Source of the DNA: Campanula takesimana
Lineage: Eukaryota; Streptophyta; Magnoliopsida; Asterales; Campanulaceae
Reading direction: 5' to 3'
Assembly (NCBI GenBank): GCA_026119855.1
Contig: JAOWBW010000181.1
Span: forward strand, 868,001 to 932,000
Length of the DNA stretch: 64,000 nucleotides
A program made the translations under genes and the position numbers. The notes under the pieces are model-generated. The model searched no databases, was not told the origin of the DNA, and saw only the letters and a list, made by a program, of their open reading frames with translations. Positions 44,023-55,181 of the stretch are shown in pieces. Each line of letters begins with the position of its first letter. The stretch's first letter is position 1.

Positions 44023-46449
44023 ATGGCAAACTCAAAACCTATGGCAACTGCAAACTACACTCACGTTCCGGTCTTTGATGAAGATCATTTTGACGTGTGG
44101 AAATTCAGCATATTGACTCATCTCAACTCAATCGATGAAAGGCTCCATGACACTGTCGTTTATGGACCTTATATTCCGATGAAGGCGAATCCAAATCCAC
44201 GCACAAATGCTGTTCAACCAATCGTCAAGAAACCAAGGGAAGAATGGACTGAGGAAGAAATTAGAAGAGTTGCAAATGATGGCAAAGCAAGAAACATTCT
44301 TCTAAGCACTCTAAGCACGGCTATGAAACAACAAGTCATGCATTGTGCTACTGCAAATGAGCTATGGGATGCTATTGAAGAGCATATAGAAGGAGACACG
44401 GTTTGCAAGGAGAACAAGAAATACGAAGTACAAAAGAGATTCAACAATTTCTCTCAACTCCCCGGTGAAACTTGAGGCAAACTTATGAACGCTACTGTGA
44501 AATTATCAATCTATGTATTTCACTTGGCATGAAGTTTACCAACAAAGATTTGAATGTAAATATTCTACAAGCTTTTGGATCAAGATACCTACATAAATCT
44601 AGCGCTCTTGAAGACGCTGAAACTTTAGACGTATGGACATTAAGGAACCTTTATGCAAATCTCAAAGTTTGCGAACTCAAACTCCAACGAATCAGCGAAA
44701 CTGAAGGAAAGTCAAAATCTATGGCTATGGTGGCGCACAGAGAAACTGCGCCTGCACCTGCGCCTGTTCCTGCGCCTGTACAAGATGAGAAAAGTTCCGA
44801 TCCCAAAATTTCCACTTCTGAGCTATTAGACATGGATGATGAAGACTTCGCTTTATTTGTGAAGAAATTTCAAAAGTTCAGAAAATTCTCAAGACCCGGC
44901 TCAACCAACAAATTTCAAGGATCTACCAGCAAAGTTCCTCAAAAGTTTTCAAGGAGCAGTGATTCAAAAAGGAAAGAAGATCTTGTTTGTTTTAATTGCA
45001 GGAAACCCGGACATTTTGCATCAAGCTGACCGATCCCCAAATTTGAATATATGCAGAAGAAGAGCAGCCATACTCCCAAATTCACTCCCAAGTTCACTCG
45101 TCACAAGGGAATGGTTGCTGAAGAAGAAGCACTAGCAAATGAGCACAACACTTGGATTGAAACAGACTCCGATGAGAGCGATGGAGATTCCGATGATGGA
45201 CTCGTTTGTTTGATGGCAAATGATGATGAAGTTGATGCTTATGATTCTGATGATGACTTCTCCAAGGATGTTCCCGATATGAATGCCTTGAATAAACCTA
45301 TCAAGAAATCTGCAGGTTTTCAAGAAGTGAAAAAGAAGAAAGGACCAACCATCAGCGAGCTCGTTGAACAAGGATTTCTCACTCCGGCTCAAAACGATGG
45401 TGGATTGTTATTCTCACGATTTGATCTTGGAGCAAGGAACAAATTGAGAAAAGGAGCATACATTAGACCTCAAGTTGAACCAACTGCTCCAATCTCCAAA
45501 ATCAATGATGATGAAGTGATTGCTGAACAAGAAAAATTGTTCAAAAAGGCTGAAAAGGTAATCACTAGATTTGATAGTATGAAGGAAGCTTTAGCACTAT
45601 CATATGATGAAATTTCCCATCTTAAGACCGAGAAATCTCTACTTAAATCTGAACTCACCCTCCTTAAAGGAGCAGATAAAGAGCATGACTCCTCTTACTG
45701 TTAAAAACACTTTTCTAACAGAACAAAACTCACTTCTTAAAGTTTAAAACGATGAATTGGTTGCTCAAATTACTGATCTTAAAAAGATTACAAATGAGTT
45801 GTCCAACTCTCGTGTTACTATGGAGAATATATTTGAGTCCCAAAAAGTCAGTGGTGATAAAAGTGGCTTGGGATTCTCATCAACTAGTGACAACTTTAAA
45901 TGTGATGTCTGTGCTGAAAGAGATAGTGAATTTACCAACCAACAAACTTTTGAAATTCCCAAGGAAAAACATTCTAATTCAATGGGTAAAGGACAGGAAA
46001 CAGTCAAGAGACAAACATTCCATTATGTCTACCCAACGAAGCAATTTTGGAAACCTAATGGGAAAGATATAGCTACAGATGAACCATCTCCTAGCAAAAT
46101 CATTCTTGAAAATAGGCGCTCTCCTTCTCCGAGTGCTCATTATGCGCCTAAGAGCCACGCTCCTCATCGCCGTGCGCCTCCTAGTCCTATCCGCCCTCCG
46201 AGAAAAAGCGCTCCAAAATTTCAAAAGAAAGATTTCGTTAAGGCTAGTTCATCTGACCCAAAGAAGAATTCCATCCCCAAGAAAAGTAAAGAGTTTGTGA
46301 AAACTCACGTGATTGGTGGCTTTCATCATTGTTCCATTTGTGATTGTTCAGGACACAAGGCCGTGGAATGCCTTTTGCGATTCACTCCCAATGCCAAAGG
46401 ACGTAAAAATCCTAAGGTCAAGCAAGAGTGGGTTGTCAAAAGTTGCTAA
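44023..46449 (+). pseudogene. gag: Copia #2 gag
   Basis: From ATG 44023, same protein as the Copia #1 gag. Parts in order are the UBN2-type capsid region to about 44690, an Ala-Pro repeat (APAPAPVPAPV, about 44745-44785), an acidic segment, the first zinc knuckle (CFNCRKPGHFASS, last Cys codon TGC changed to TGA at 45027-45029), an acidic Asp/Ser part, a coiled coil (45540-45690), a basic Pro/Arg part and the second knuckle CSICDCSGHKAVEC (about 46330-46372). Other breaks are a one-base deletion near 44470, a one-base insertion near 45668 and TAA near 45746 (CAA in the sister copy). The end is TAA 46447-46449. The product cannot be made full length from this copy. Confidence 0.9.
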
Positions 46450-46486
46450 CCCTAGGACCCAAAAGGAATAAAGGGGACCTGCTTAA

Positions 46487-47397
46487 ATGTCTATATTTCA
46501 GGTTCTTTGTTTAATGGCTGGATCTTCAAAAGCTAGAAATTATGAATGGATTCTCGATAATGGGTGTTCAAGACACATGACTGGAGATGAATCCTTATTA
46601 GAAGATGTCCATGAAGAAAGAGGTCCATCCGTAACATTTGGCGATAATAACAAAGGTCAAGTTGTAGCATATGGAAAGCTCAAGAAAGACAAAGTGTGCA
46701 TTGAAAGAGTCTCACTCGTCGAAGGGCTCAAGCACAACTTATTATCCATATCTCAATTCTGCGACAAAGGATTAGAATGCCATTTTACTTCAACGCAATG
46801 TCTTATCAAGAATGGCAAAACTGGAGCTATCTTACTCACGGGATATCGTAAGACAAATATTTATATCATTGATTTCCGTAGTAAGAACTCTGGTACTAAT
46901 CTTTGTTTTGTAGCAAAAAGTGTGAACGAAAATAGTTGGCTGTGGCACAAGCGCTTAAGTCACTTGAACTTCAAGTATCTATCTAAACTCAGCTGGAATA
47001 ATCTTGTCAAAGGACTTCCCAAGGTTGCTGATCATCATGACAAAAAGTGCGCCGCGTGTCAACTTGGCAAACAACCGAAGCAGTCATTTTCAAGCAAGTC
47101 AAATCCTTCAACTACTAGATGTTTGCAACTGCTTCACATTGATCTATTTGGACCAGTCACCACCGCAAGTATTAGAAGAAACAAGTATACTCTAGTTGTG
47201 GTGGATGATTATTTAAGATATACATGGGTAGAGATGATGATTACAAAAGATGATTGTTATGATATTCTCACTACCTTATTTCGACTGCTCCAAACCCAAA
47301 AAGAAGATGACATCGTTAGTGTTCGATCCGATAATGGAACAGAATTCAAAAACAACAGTGTTGCTCAATATTGTGAAGATCATGGGATAGATCACAA
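46487..47397 (+). pseudogene. pol: Copia #2 pol, 5' part (protease, integrase) cut by gap
   Basis: Open from ATG 46487 to the N gap. The protease site is WILDNGCSRHMTGD (Asn replaces the usual Ser in DSG). Then come the HHCC region (WLWHKRLSHLNF ... CAACQLGKQ) and the integrase core with HIDLFGP and VRSDNGTEF; the Glu of the DDE triad would lie in the gap. It is in a different frame from gag, 38 nt after the gag stop. A tctatatttcag just after the ATG resembles a splice acceptor. The frame that continues past the Ns belongs to another element. Confidence 0.88.
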
Positions 47398-47497
47398 NNN
47401 NNNNNNNNNNNNNNNNNNNNNNNNNNNNNNNNNNNNNNNNNNNNNNNNNNNNNNNNNNNNNNNNNNNNNNNNNNNNNNNNNNNNNNNNNNNNNNNNN
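47398..47497. other. Assembly gap (100 N)
   Basis: Exactly 100 N, the usual placeholder for a gap of unknown size. The left side is Copia #2 integrase; the right side is the RT start of a different Copia family. Confidence 0.99.
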
Positions 47498-48945
47498 TCC
47501 GCTCCGGATTTTAGATCAATGACTTGGAGTCATGAAATTAAAGTGCAATCCATGTATGATAATCAAGTTTGGAACTTGATCGTTCTACCCTAAGGCTTAA
47601 AAAACCATAAAGTGAAAAGAGAGTTTTCTTGGAGAAAACGGACATGGACGCAAAGTGCATGCTTAGTAAACGAACTAATTGAGAAAATTTAATTCATTAA
47701 TATCGATTATCATGAAACTTTATCACCCATAGTCGTGCTTAATGTTATTAAAATTCTAATTGTCATGACCTCATATTGCGAATATGAAATATGACAATGG
47801 ATGTCAAAACTATATTCCTTAACAGAACATACTTTAGGATGTGTTTGATACAATCTAAAAGTTTTGATCCATAAAATTCTAATAAAATATGCAAGTTGCA
47901 GAAATCCTGAGATGGATTGAAGCAAACTACTTAGAGTGCAATTTTCATTTTTGATGTAGTATTCAAAGAGTTTTTAATTCATCAAAGATGGAGCTTGTGA
48001 TTACAATAATTTAGTGGGAGCGTAACATTAATCCTAGTCTAATATATGTGGTTGACATATAATTTTTTTTGAAAGAGTTCTAAATGAAAGACTTGGATAA
48101 ATCTGCCTATATCCTTGGACTGATTTATGGAGATAAATCTAAAAGGTTGATTGGTTGAAGTCAAAGTACTAATATAGACAAAGTAGTGAAAAGTTTACTA
48201 TGCAAAACTCTTAGAGAGGTTACTTGCAATGTCTATAGGCATCACCTTGACAAGATTAGTCTTATTGGAAGACTAATGAGCAAGAGCAACATGATTAGGA
48301 TCCCATATGCTTCGGCAATTGGATCTATCATGTAAGCCATGTTAATGTACTAAGATCGGATGTCTCATATACTTGGAGTATGATGAGATAATACCATTGG
48401 TTTCTAGTGAAAGCACTATTAAGGAACATCCTTATATACTTGAGAAGAATCAAAGGATGCGTCTTGATCTTTGATGGAATGAAAGATGATCTTGTAATAG
48501 TTACATAGATGCATTCTTACAAACCAACAAAGATAAATATTTCATCATAAATACATGTTTACGTTTAATATGGTGTTAGAAAAGTTCTAAAATACACCCA
48601 TTACTATTCTACAAAAGGTGAGTGTTTAGTAGCATGAAATGCAACTAGAAAGTTGTTTGGATAAAAAAATTACTTATGAACTAGAAATTGTTTCTAGTGT
48701 CACTAATTTATGGACCTTCATGGTGACAATAATCGTTATTGCACAATTCCAAGTGATAATATCCTATCTAAACATATACTCGGACGTTTCTATCTTATTC
48801 GAGAAATCATCAAAGATGGGAGATGTCAAAATATGCAAATACCAATTGATGATAACAAGGATAATTATCTTACATAAGCTTACTTGCAATAATGATGGAG
48901 ATCATAACTAGCTCATGGGTATTGTATACGCGTTTTGGGCCTAGT
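47498..48945 (+). pseudogene. pol: Copia #3 RT and RNase H remnants
   Basis: Heavily decayed plus-strand pol of a different Copia family. Recognisable words are QSMYDNQVWNLIVLP (start of RT) at about 47555-47590, IPYASAIGSIM at about 48300-48335 (region before the RNase H) and LEIVSSVTNLW with an NNxAIAQ-like remnant at about 48680-48745 (RNase H end). Many stops and frame changes, no usable gene. Its 5' half would lie in or before the gap. Confidence 0.75.
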
Positions 48946-48958
48946 GCAAGTGGGAGAT
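48946..48958 (+). other. Copia #3 polypurine tract
   Basis: gcaagtgggagat immediately before the LTR start, typical for Copia elements. Confidence 0.8.
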
Positions 48959-50337
48959 TGTTGGATATTATGCCCTAGGCCCTTAAGAAAGACCTATGCG
49001 TTATATCATAGCTTCATTGTTATAGAGATAACAAACCGATTATTATATCTTTTGCATGTTTATTTTAATAATCATTGTCCCATCACATATGAAGGGCTAG
49101 CATGAGTTTAATGGATAATCATATGATGATTATGGTGCATAGGATGCAGATTAAACTTGTGGGTAACTTGTTGGAGAATAAGGTACTGGATTTAACCCTT
49201 ATGAGATTATGTCATGTCAAATCATAATTAAATATCATAGTAGTTATATCATTTGATATCCTTAGACCTGAAATTATCATGGTCTTCCACATGATGAACT
49301 TATGTTGCGTACTGAAACGCTACCCTTAACCGGGTGGTTATAAAGGCTAACGATGGCATAGTCGGATTCTTATAGGAAGAATGATAAGTCAAGATGGGAT
49401 TTTTCCTCTCTTAAAGAGAGATATCTGCTTGGCCACGCGAGGAGTGAGATTGTTGATAGTGTATGTCCATAACCCAATGAATTGATGTATTCATGTCATT
49501 TGCTCATATCAATCTACTCGGGATCGAGAAAGCATTGGACAACATAAGTAGAACGTGGACCCATGACTTCTTCCATATGATATCGCGTGACAAAAGGGAT
49601 TCTGATAGTTCTATAAGGTAACTTTGGACTTTCAAAGTTATACTAATTGGGTAGTCCTGTGGCTTGCTAGAGTCCGCTATGCTAATACGAGTTTCTGAAT
49701 GGTTCGGACTCGTTGTCAACTTAGTATAATTCTATTGGGTCACACACGCATAACGGATCGAATAAGGCACAAAAACGAGGAAAAACTGGATCCTACTGGA
49801 GGTCCGTACGGATGGTTTGGGAGCCACCAAACTAATCCGTACGGATGGTTTGGTCCGGCAGAACAGGTTGGTCAGATTTCTTGTGTGACAAGGAATCCCA
49901 ATCCCAAACGGATTAGGTCAAAGACCCCTCGATATTAATATATGCCAGCCGGTTTGACAGCCTTGATGGGTGATTTTGGAAATCATAACACATTGTTTTA
50001 GAAATAATAAAAATATAAGAGGCAAGAGTATTTATTTTGAAATTGAGAATCATCAAAATACAATAATCAATAGAGCAATAATTCCTATGAGAAAATCGTT
50101 TCTTCACCAAGCCTTAGATCTAGCAATCGATCAGAAGGCGTTCTTGAGTCCGTTTCGATTGTGGATACCGGTAGAGGGTGTTCGCTTTTCAACACCTAAA
50201 GTCCCGTGTTCATGGATTCGATCTTCAAGGGTATGTTTCTTTCATATTGTATTTAATTTAATCAACATGCACGGATCCGGGCTTTTGGGTTTTTTCATGT
50301 GATGTCTTCCGCTGTGCTGATTGCACGAAACCCAACA
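48959..50337 (+). repeat. Copia #3 3' LTR
   Basis: 1379 bp, starts tgttggatatta, ends acccaaca. Contains a direct repeat of tccgtacggatggtttgg (about 49803 and 49840) in U3/R. Its 5' partner is not present. The open frames inside are chance. Confidence 0.75.
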
Positions 50338-50498
50338 TGAGGTTCCAACTTAAAACCAATTGGGGACAAGTGGAGTAGCCCCTAAAGTCTATATACCGTC
50401 CATGTTTAGTTTCTCTATAGACGTGGGATATATTGTGATGCGGTAAATAACCCCCTTATATCCTTGAGATTCATTGTTGATGGAGTGGGTTTTCGTTC
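50338..50498. other. Short spacer, possible LTR/TRIM fragment
   Basis: About 160 bp between Copia #3 and the large gypsy element. Words gaggttccaacttaaaacca and tggagtagcccc resemble a common plant TRIM/LTR end. Too short to classify. Confidence 0.35.
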
Positions 50499-51472
50499 TG
50501 TGGATACCCCGGGCGGGAACACCACGGCCTTAGGCTCGAGCGCGTGGTGCATCCTAGGATGTCTAACTTGATTTTAGAGTCGCCACCTATGTTTTGAGGA
50601 ACATAAGAAACCTATTGATTGTAGCCTAATTTGATTACGAAACAGAATTTCTTTGTTTTGAGGTTCGGGGGTTAGATTACGAGATGGGAAGTACCGAAAC
50701 ACCCATCTCGCCCAACTAAAGTTAGTCTTGCTTGATCAAAATCTACATGACATGAATAACGTTCTTCTTCTTCTTCTTTAAGTTATAAAGGGGGGGTTTA
50801 AAATAGGATTTGGAATGTAGGAGATAACTCCTTACCAACCTCAATGAGATGAGGTGATCACTAGAGTCATGTCCCAAAATGATTTGGGTGATTGCACATT
50901 TGATTAAATAAAAAGAGAGAGAGGAGATGAAGTAGAAAAGAAAGGAAAAGATGGACTTTTACCTACAATTTGGAGAACTTCAAATATTGCTTGAGAGATC
51001 CTTGGAGAACCTTTAGAAAGTGATTTTGGTATAGTTTTTGTAGTTCAATTTTCGGTCTAAGTTTTCGATCCTTGAAAATGGAGGTAAAGAGAGGTTTTTA
51101 TAGGGAAAGAGGGGTGTTTTGGTGCCAAAACTCAGTCACCAGAAATCCTTCCCGGGCAAAATCCTGTAAATTGAGCAAGGGAGGGAATCCTGGCCAGAAA
51201 TCTGTAACTGACGCCAGTAGGCGGCGCGCTTTCCTGCTTTGGGGTGGGAGGCGGGCGCGCCTGGCTCCTCCTGTAGAGGCGCGCGACTCAGAGAAGGCAA
51301 TTTTGACAGAATGGACTAGAAAGTCAGCCCTGTCTTCAGTTTAGTCCCTGGACATAACGAAGTCGTCAGGAACTTAACGAAGTGACAGGAACTCACGAGG
51401 AACACTTAAAATGGGGAGAACACAAAATCAAATGTTCAATCGGGGTGAGAGGTCCAAGGCGGGGTGTCTACA
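50499..51472 (-). repeat. Tat-like 3' LTR
   Basis: 974 bp, tgtggatacc...gtgtctaca on the plus strand. Matches 63226-64000 closely, but with many one-base deletions relative to it. Contains ggcgcgcgcc-type palindromes near its right end (51205-51290). Confidence 0.92.
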
Positions 51473-51645
51473 GAGCCCCTCGGCGACGTGGATTGCAAAG
51501 CAAAACGCGTCGACGAAGTTAAAACACCCACCGAGGACATCACCAAGAAAAAGCAAAGACTCGATGAAAGCAGGAATTTGAAATTGCGAGAGATAGTGGT
51601 GCGCTCCCTGTGTGAGCGGCTTTTGTTGATAGAGGGGGTGGCATG

Positions 51646-52930
51646 ATCCGTTAGGTGAACCTGCCGGCTGAATGTTTTGAATGAGGCCGTTAGTGAACCG
51701 GTTTGATGAATCTGTTAGTGAATTCCTTGGATGAGTCCGTTGGTGAACCCTTGTTGACGAATCCGTTGGTGAATCCGTTTGATGAATCCGTTAGTGAATC
51801 CCTTGGATGAGTCCGTGGTGAACCCTTGTTGACGATCCGTTGGTGAATCGTTTGATGAATCCGTTAGATGAATCCGTTAGTGAATCCTTGGATGAGTCCG
51901 TTGTGAACCCTTGTTGACGAATCCGTTGGTGAATCCGTTTGATGAATCCGTTAGTGAATCCCTTGGATGAGTCCGTTGGTGAACCTTGTTGACGATCCTT
52001 TGGTGAATCCGTTTGATGAATCCGTTAGTGAATCCCTGGGAAAGTCCGTTGGTGAACCCTTGTTGACGAATCCGTTGGTGAATCCGTTTGATGAATCCGT
52101 TAGTGAGTCCCTTGGATGAGTCCGTTGGTGAACCCTTGTTGACGAATCCGTTGGTGAATCCGTTTGATGAATCCGTAGTGAATCCCTTGGATGTGTCCGT
52201 TGGTGAACCCTTGTTGACGAATCCGTGGTGAATCCATTTGATGAATCCGTTAGTGAATCCCTTGGATGCGTCCGTTGGTGAACCCTTGTTTGACGAATCC
52301 GTTGGTGAATCCGTTGATGAATCCGTTAGTGAATCCCTTGGATGAGTCCGTTGGTGAACCCTTGTCGACGAATCCGTTGGTGAATCCGTTTGATGAATCC
52401 GTTAGTGAATCCCTTGGATGAGTCCGTTGGTGAACCCTTGTTGACGAATCCGTTGGTGAATCCGTTTGATGAATCCGTTAGTGAATCCCTTGGATGAGTC
52501 CGTTGGTGAACCCTTGTCGACGAATCCGTTGGTGAATCCGTTTGATGAATCCGTTAGTGAATCCCTTGGATGAGTCCGTTGGTGAACCCTTGTCGACGAA
52601 TCCGTTGGTGAATCCGTTTGATGAATCCGTTAGTGAATCCCTTGGATGAGTCCGTTGGTGAACCCTTGTCGACGAATCCGTTGGTGAATCCGTTTGATGA
52701 ATCCGTTAGTGAATCCCTTGGATGAGTCCGTTGGTGAACCCTTGCTGACGAATCCGTTGGTGAATCCGTTTGATGAAATCCGTTAGTGAATCCCTTGGAT
52801 GAGTCCGTTGGTGAACCCTTGTTGACGAATCCGTTGGTGAATCCGTTTGATGAATCCGTTAGTGAATCCTTTGGATGAGTCCGTTGGTGAACCCTTGTTG
52901 ACGAATCCGTTAGTGAATCCGTTTGATGAA
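51646..52930. repeat. 76-bp minisatellite, about 17 units
   Basis: Tandem array with a 76-bp period (landmark cgacgaatccg at about 52366, 52442 and 52518). Each unit is built from six related 12-14-bp subunits around gaatccgttggt. The right two thirds are highly regular; the left third is degraded mainly by single-base losses. There are no spacers, so it is not a CRISPR array. A minus-strand frame through it (Thr-Asn-Gly-Phe repeats, 52554-52955) follows from the period not from selection. Such arrays are known in the 3' untranslated part of Tat elements and can seed satellites. Confidence 0.93.
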
Positions 52931-53403
52931 ATATTGCTTTGAAGTCTCGTGCCATTTGGAGTCACACTTGACTTTTGAATTGTGGGGTACGGGCACAGTT
53001 GACCGCGACCAGAAAAATGTTCCTGCTGGGGATGAAATGTTGAGATTGTCTCTTGAGGGGGTGTGGTACCCGTGACAGAACTTAGGGAGCTCGGAATTTT
53101 TTTGAAGAGGACAGCCTACTTATGAGTGGGAGTTTCTATCCTGCTTTCGATTTTTGACGTGCCTTAAGGGCGGACCAGAAAAGGTGTGCCCAACTGGGTG
53201 TCCGAGGATCGGGACAGTGTCTTGATTTAGGCTGGAGATCTCTGACAAGGCCCTTTTCTTCAAGCGATTTAGACCTGGGAGGCGCGCGCCTTCCTATGTA
53301 GGCTTGGGACGCGCGCGCGCTTCATACTGATGGCGGGTGGCGCGCGCGTCTGGGAGGCGAAATTCCGGGCTTGACGTTTGCTGACCAAAAGAGCCTCCAA
53401 CAG
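52931..53403. other. Spacer between minisatellite and antisense gene
   Basis: About 470 bp without ORF. It contains three ggcgcgcgcc/ggcgcgcgcg blocks at 53280-53350, then moderately GC-rich sequence leading to a TATA-like site. Confidence 0.5.
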
Positions 53404-53413
53404 CTATAATATC
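53404..53413 (+). promoter_or_regulatory. TATA-like box of the antisense gene
   Basis: ctataatatc, about 95 bp before the ATG at 53506 on the plus strand, followed by a pyrimidine-rich leader. This suggests the antisense gene could have its own promoter. Inferred from sequence only. Confidence 0.4.
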
Positions 53414-53505
53414 ATCTTCTGTTCGACCACTTGATTCTCACAGCTCCTTTCTGCCATTTTTGAACATCATATTATTGATTAACTTCGCTTGTGATCAACA
53501 TTTCC

Positions 53506-54905
53506 ATGGCTTCCAATTCTTTTGCCCTTGACGCCAAGGTCGTTAGTGCGTATGAAAAGGACTTGGGCACTTTTGTGTATTCTTTCAAGACCCATCCCAA
53601 GAAGGCCTTCATTAAAGACTTCGGTTTCCGAATTCTTTTCACTTTGCGGACGTTGAAACCGGATTGGGATTTGTTGAGAGCTGCCGCGGCTTTCTGGGAT
53701 TGCGACAGCCATACTTTCAACCTTTCAGCTAATGAAATGGTGCCGACTGTTGACGATTTCGGGGCCATCCTTGGCGTGCCTTTGGCCGGTCGGATTGCCG
53801 TCCCCAAATATCACCGTGGTGCCGTCGACTCTTGGGTTGAGTTACTGAATCTCCCTGTTGAGGATGTGAGGAATATGTTGCACGGTACCGTGATTGACAT
53901 AACTGAGTTGCCGATGTTCTTCAGTTTGCACTCGGAGGACCCGGTGGTTCAATCTTTCAAAAGAAATGCCATGGCTGTTTGTCTCTTCAGCGAAGTATTG
54001 TTTGTTACACCTTTCGGGACTGCGGACGCGCAGTTGGCTGAGATTATTTTGCAAGCTAAGGACCAGCGATTTAGTGTAATTCCTCTTATTGTAGGGGAGA
54101 CGTTGCATGGTCTTGATGAGTTACACAGGACGGGCAAGATGTGTCGGGGAAGCCCTTTGCTCTTGACCATATGGCTCCGAGAACACTTCAGAATTTATTC
54201 TCCGGATGGTGATTTGTCTCCTTTTGCTGTTCATAGGAGGAAGTTGTTGATCCGGGATTTATCTGAAGAGGATTGGAAGAAATTCTTTGCCTCTCGGGTG
54301 ACCGTCGATATTGAGTGGTGTCCTCCTTCTTGGGTCTTCGTCCTTTTGTGGAATGGACTCTTGGTTTTCAGCACGTGGTTGTGCCCGGTTTGAGAGATTC
54401 TTCCTTTTACCAGCCAGAGCGGGTTCTGCGGCAGTTTGGTCGCCAACAGACAATTCCTTTTCCGAGGGATGGAATGCTTCGTCCAGTTGCTTACATGGGT
54501 CCTGACTTCTCGAGTGAGCTTCAATCGGCTTGGGGAGATGACCGCAATCGTTGGGCTTTCGCTCCTCTGCATCGGGGGAGTGTCTTCCTTCCTGAGAGCT
54601 ACTTGGATTATTTATTTGGCACCCTTTACCGTGGCATCACTTGGGTTGATGTGCTTCGTGCCGAGTTGTTGGGACAGGGTTTTGAGCCTAGCAGCACTTT
54701 GAGATATAGAGAGGCTGCTGTTGATTCGAGTAACATTCTCGCTGACCCTTTCGGTACTCCTTTGGATGACTTTTATTCTAGGAGACGTGCTGCAGCACAG
54801 AAGGTTTCGGTGCGTATTAGTGCTCCTTCGTTACCCAAGAAGAAAAGGATTGAAAGACGATCGGGCGGTCCTTTGAAAGCTAAGAGAAAATTGGATTTTT
54901 CTTAG
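53506..54905 (+). pseudogene. Antisense accessory gene with plant-mobile-domain/DUF7745-like protein
   Basis: Plus-strand gene opposite to the retrotransposon's gag-pol. From ATG 53506 the first frame runs 295 codons to 54393. The second (54315-54905) continues the protein in another frame after a one-base shift near 54345, giving about 465 residues in all. The N-terminal part has the plant-mobile-domain signature FWDCDSHTFNLSANEMVPTV followed by DFGAILGVPL. The middle has a long helical part (SLHSEDPVVQSFKRNAMAV). The end has a bipartite basic signal (LPKKKRIERR ... KAKRKLDF), suggesting nuclear location. Antisense ORFs with this domain are known in plant Tat elements; their function is not established. 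Stop is TAG 54903-54905. The frameshift may be a base-call error. Confidence 0.75.
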
Positions 54906-54973
54906 TACCCTAAGAGATTGCAATTTAGACCACTTTGTTTTAGGATTTAATATTTTGATGTCTTTTGTTGCTC

Positions 54974-55018
54974 AATAAATCCGTTGTAATGGTTTGAATA
55001 ATTCATTGAATGAATAAA
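54974..55018 (+). terminator. Polyadenylation signals of the antisense gene
   Basis: aataaa at 54974-54979 and again at 55013-55018 on the plus strand, 70-110 bp after the antisense stop, in a T/G-rich context typical for plant 3' ends. Confidence 0.5.
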
Positions 55019-55181
55019 AATTGCATTTTGTTATTTGAAGTGAATTGGGTATTTTTGATATGTTTTAGACCGCACCCGAAGGTTGCCTACGTTCCTCCAG
55101 TTGGGAGGCTCAGGTCTTCGTAGTTCAAACAAACAAAGACCATTTTTTTTTTTTTTTTTTTTTTTATATGTGCACCCTGTT

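Larger units (their letters stand above)
42541..47397 (+). mobile_element. Copia #2, second copy of the Sirevirus-like family (truncated by gap)
   Basis: Plus-strand relative of the 3180-30228 element: LTR, primer site, gag, and pol up to the integrase core, ending at the N gap. Inserted into the Tat-like pre-RT region; the left flank is agaaa. The right end is not available, so no target duplication can be checked. Similarity to Copia #1 is high in coding parts but lower in the LTR. Confidence 0.92.

Noticed and set aside
46487..47593. Continuous Copia pol frame through the N gap
   Set aside because: The frame is open only because N cannot make stops; the right side is RT start of another family, while the left ends in integrase.
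51646..52930. Regular repeat array as a CRISPR-like array or a repeat protein
   Set aside because: Units are contiguous without unique spacers, the context is a plant retrotransposon, and the minus-strand frame exists only because of the repeat composition and is closed in the left third.
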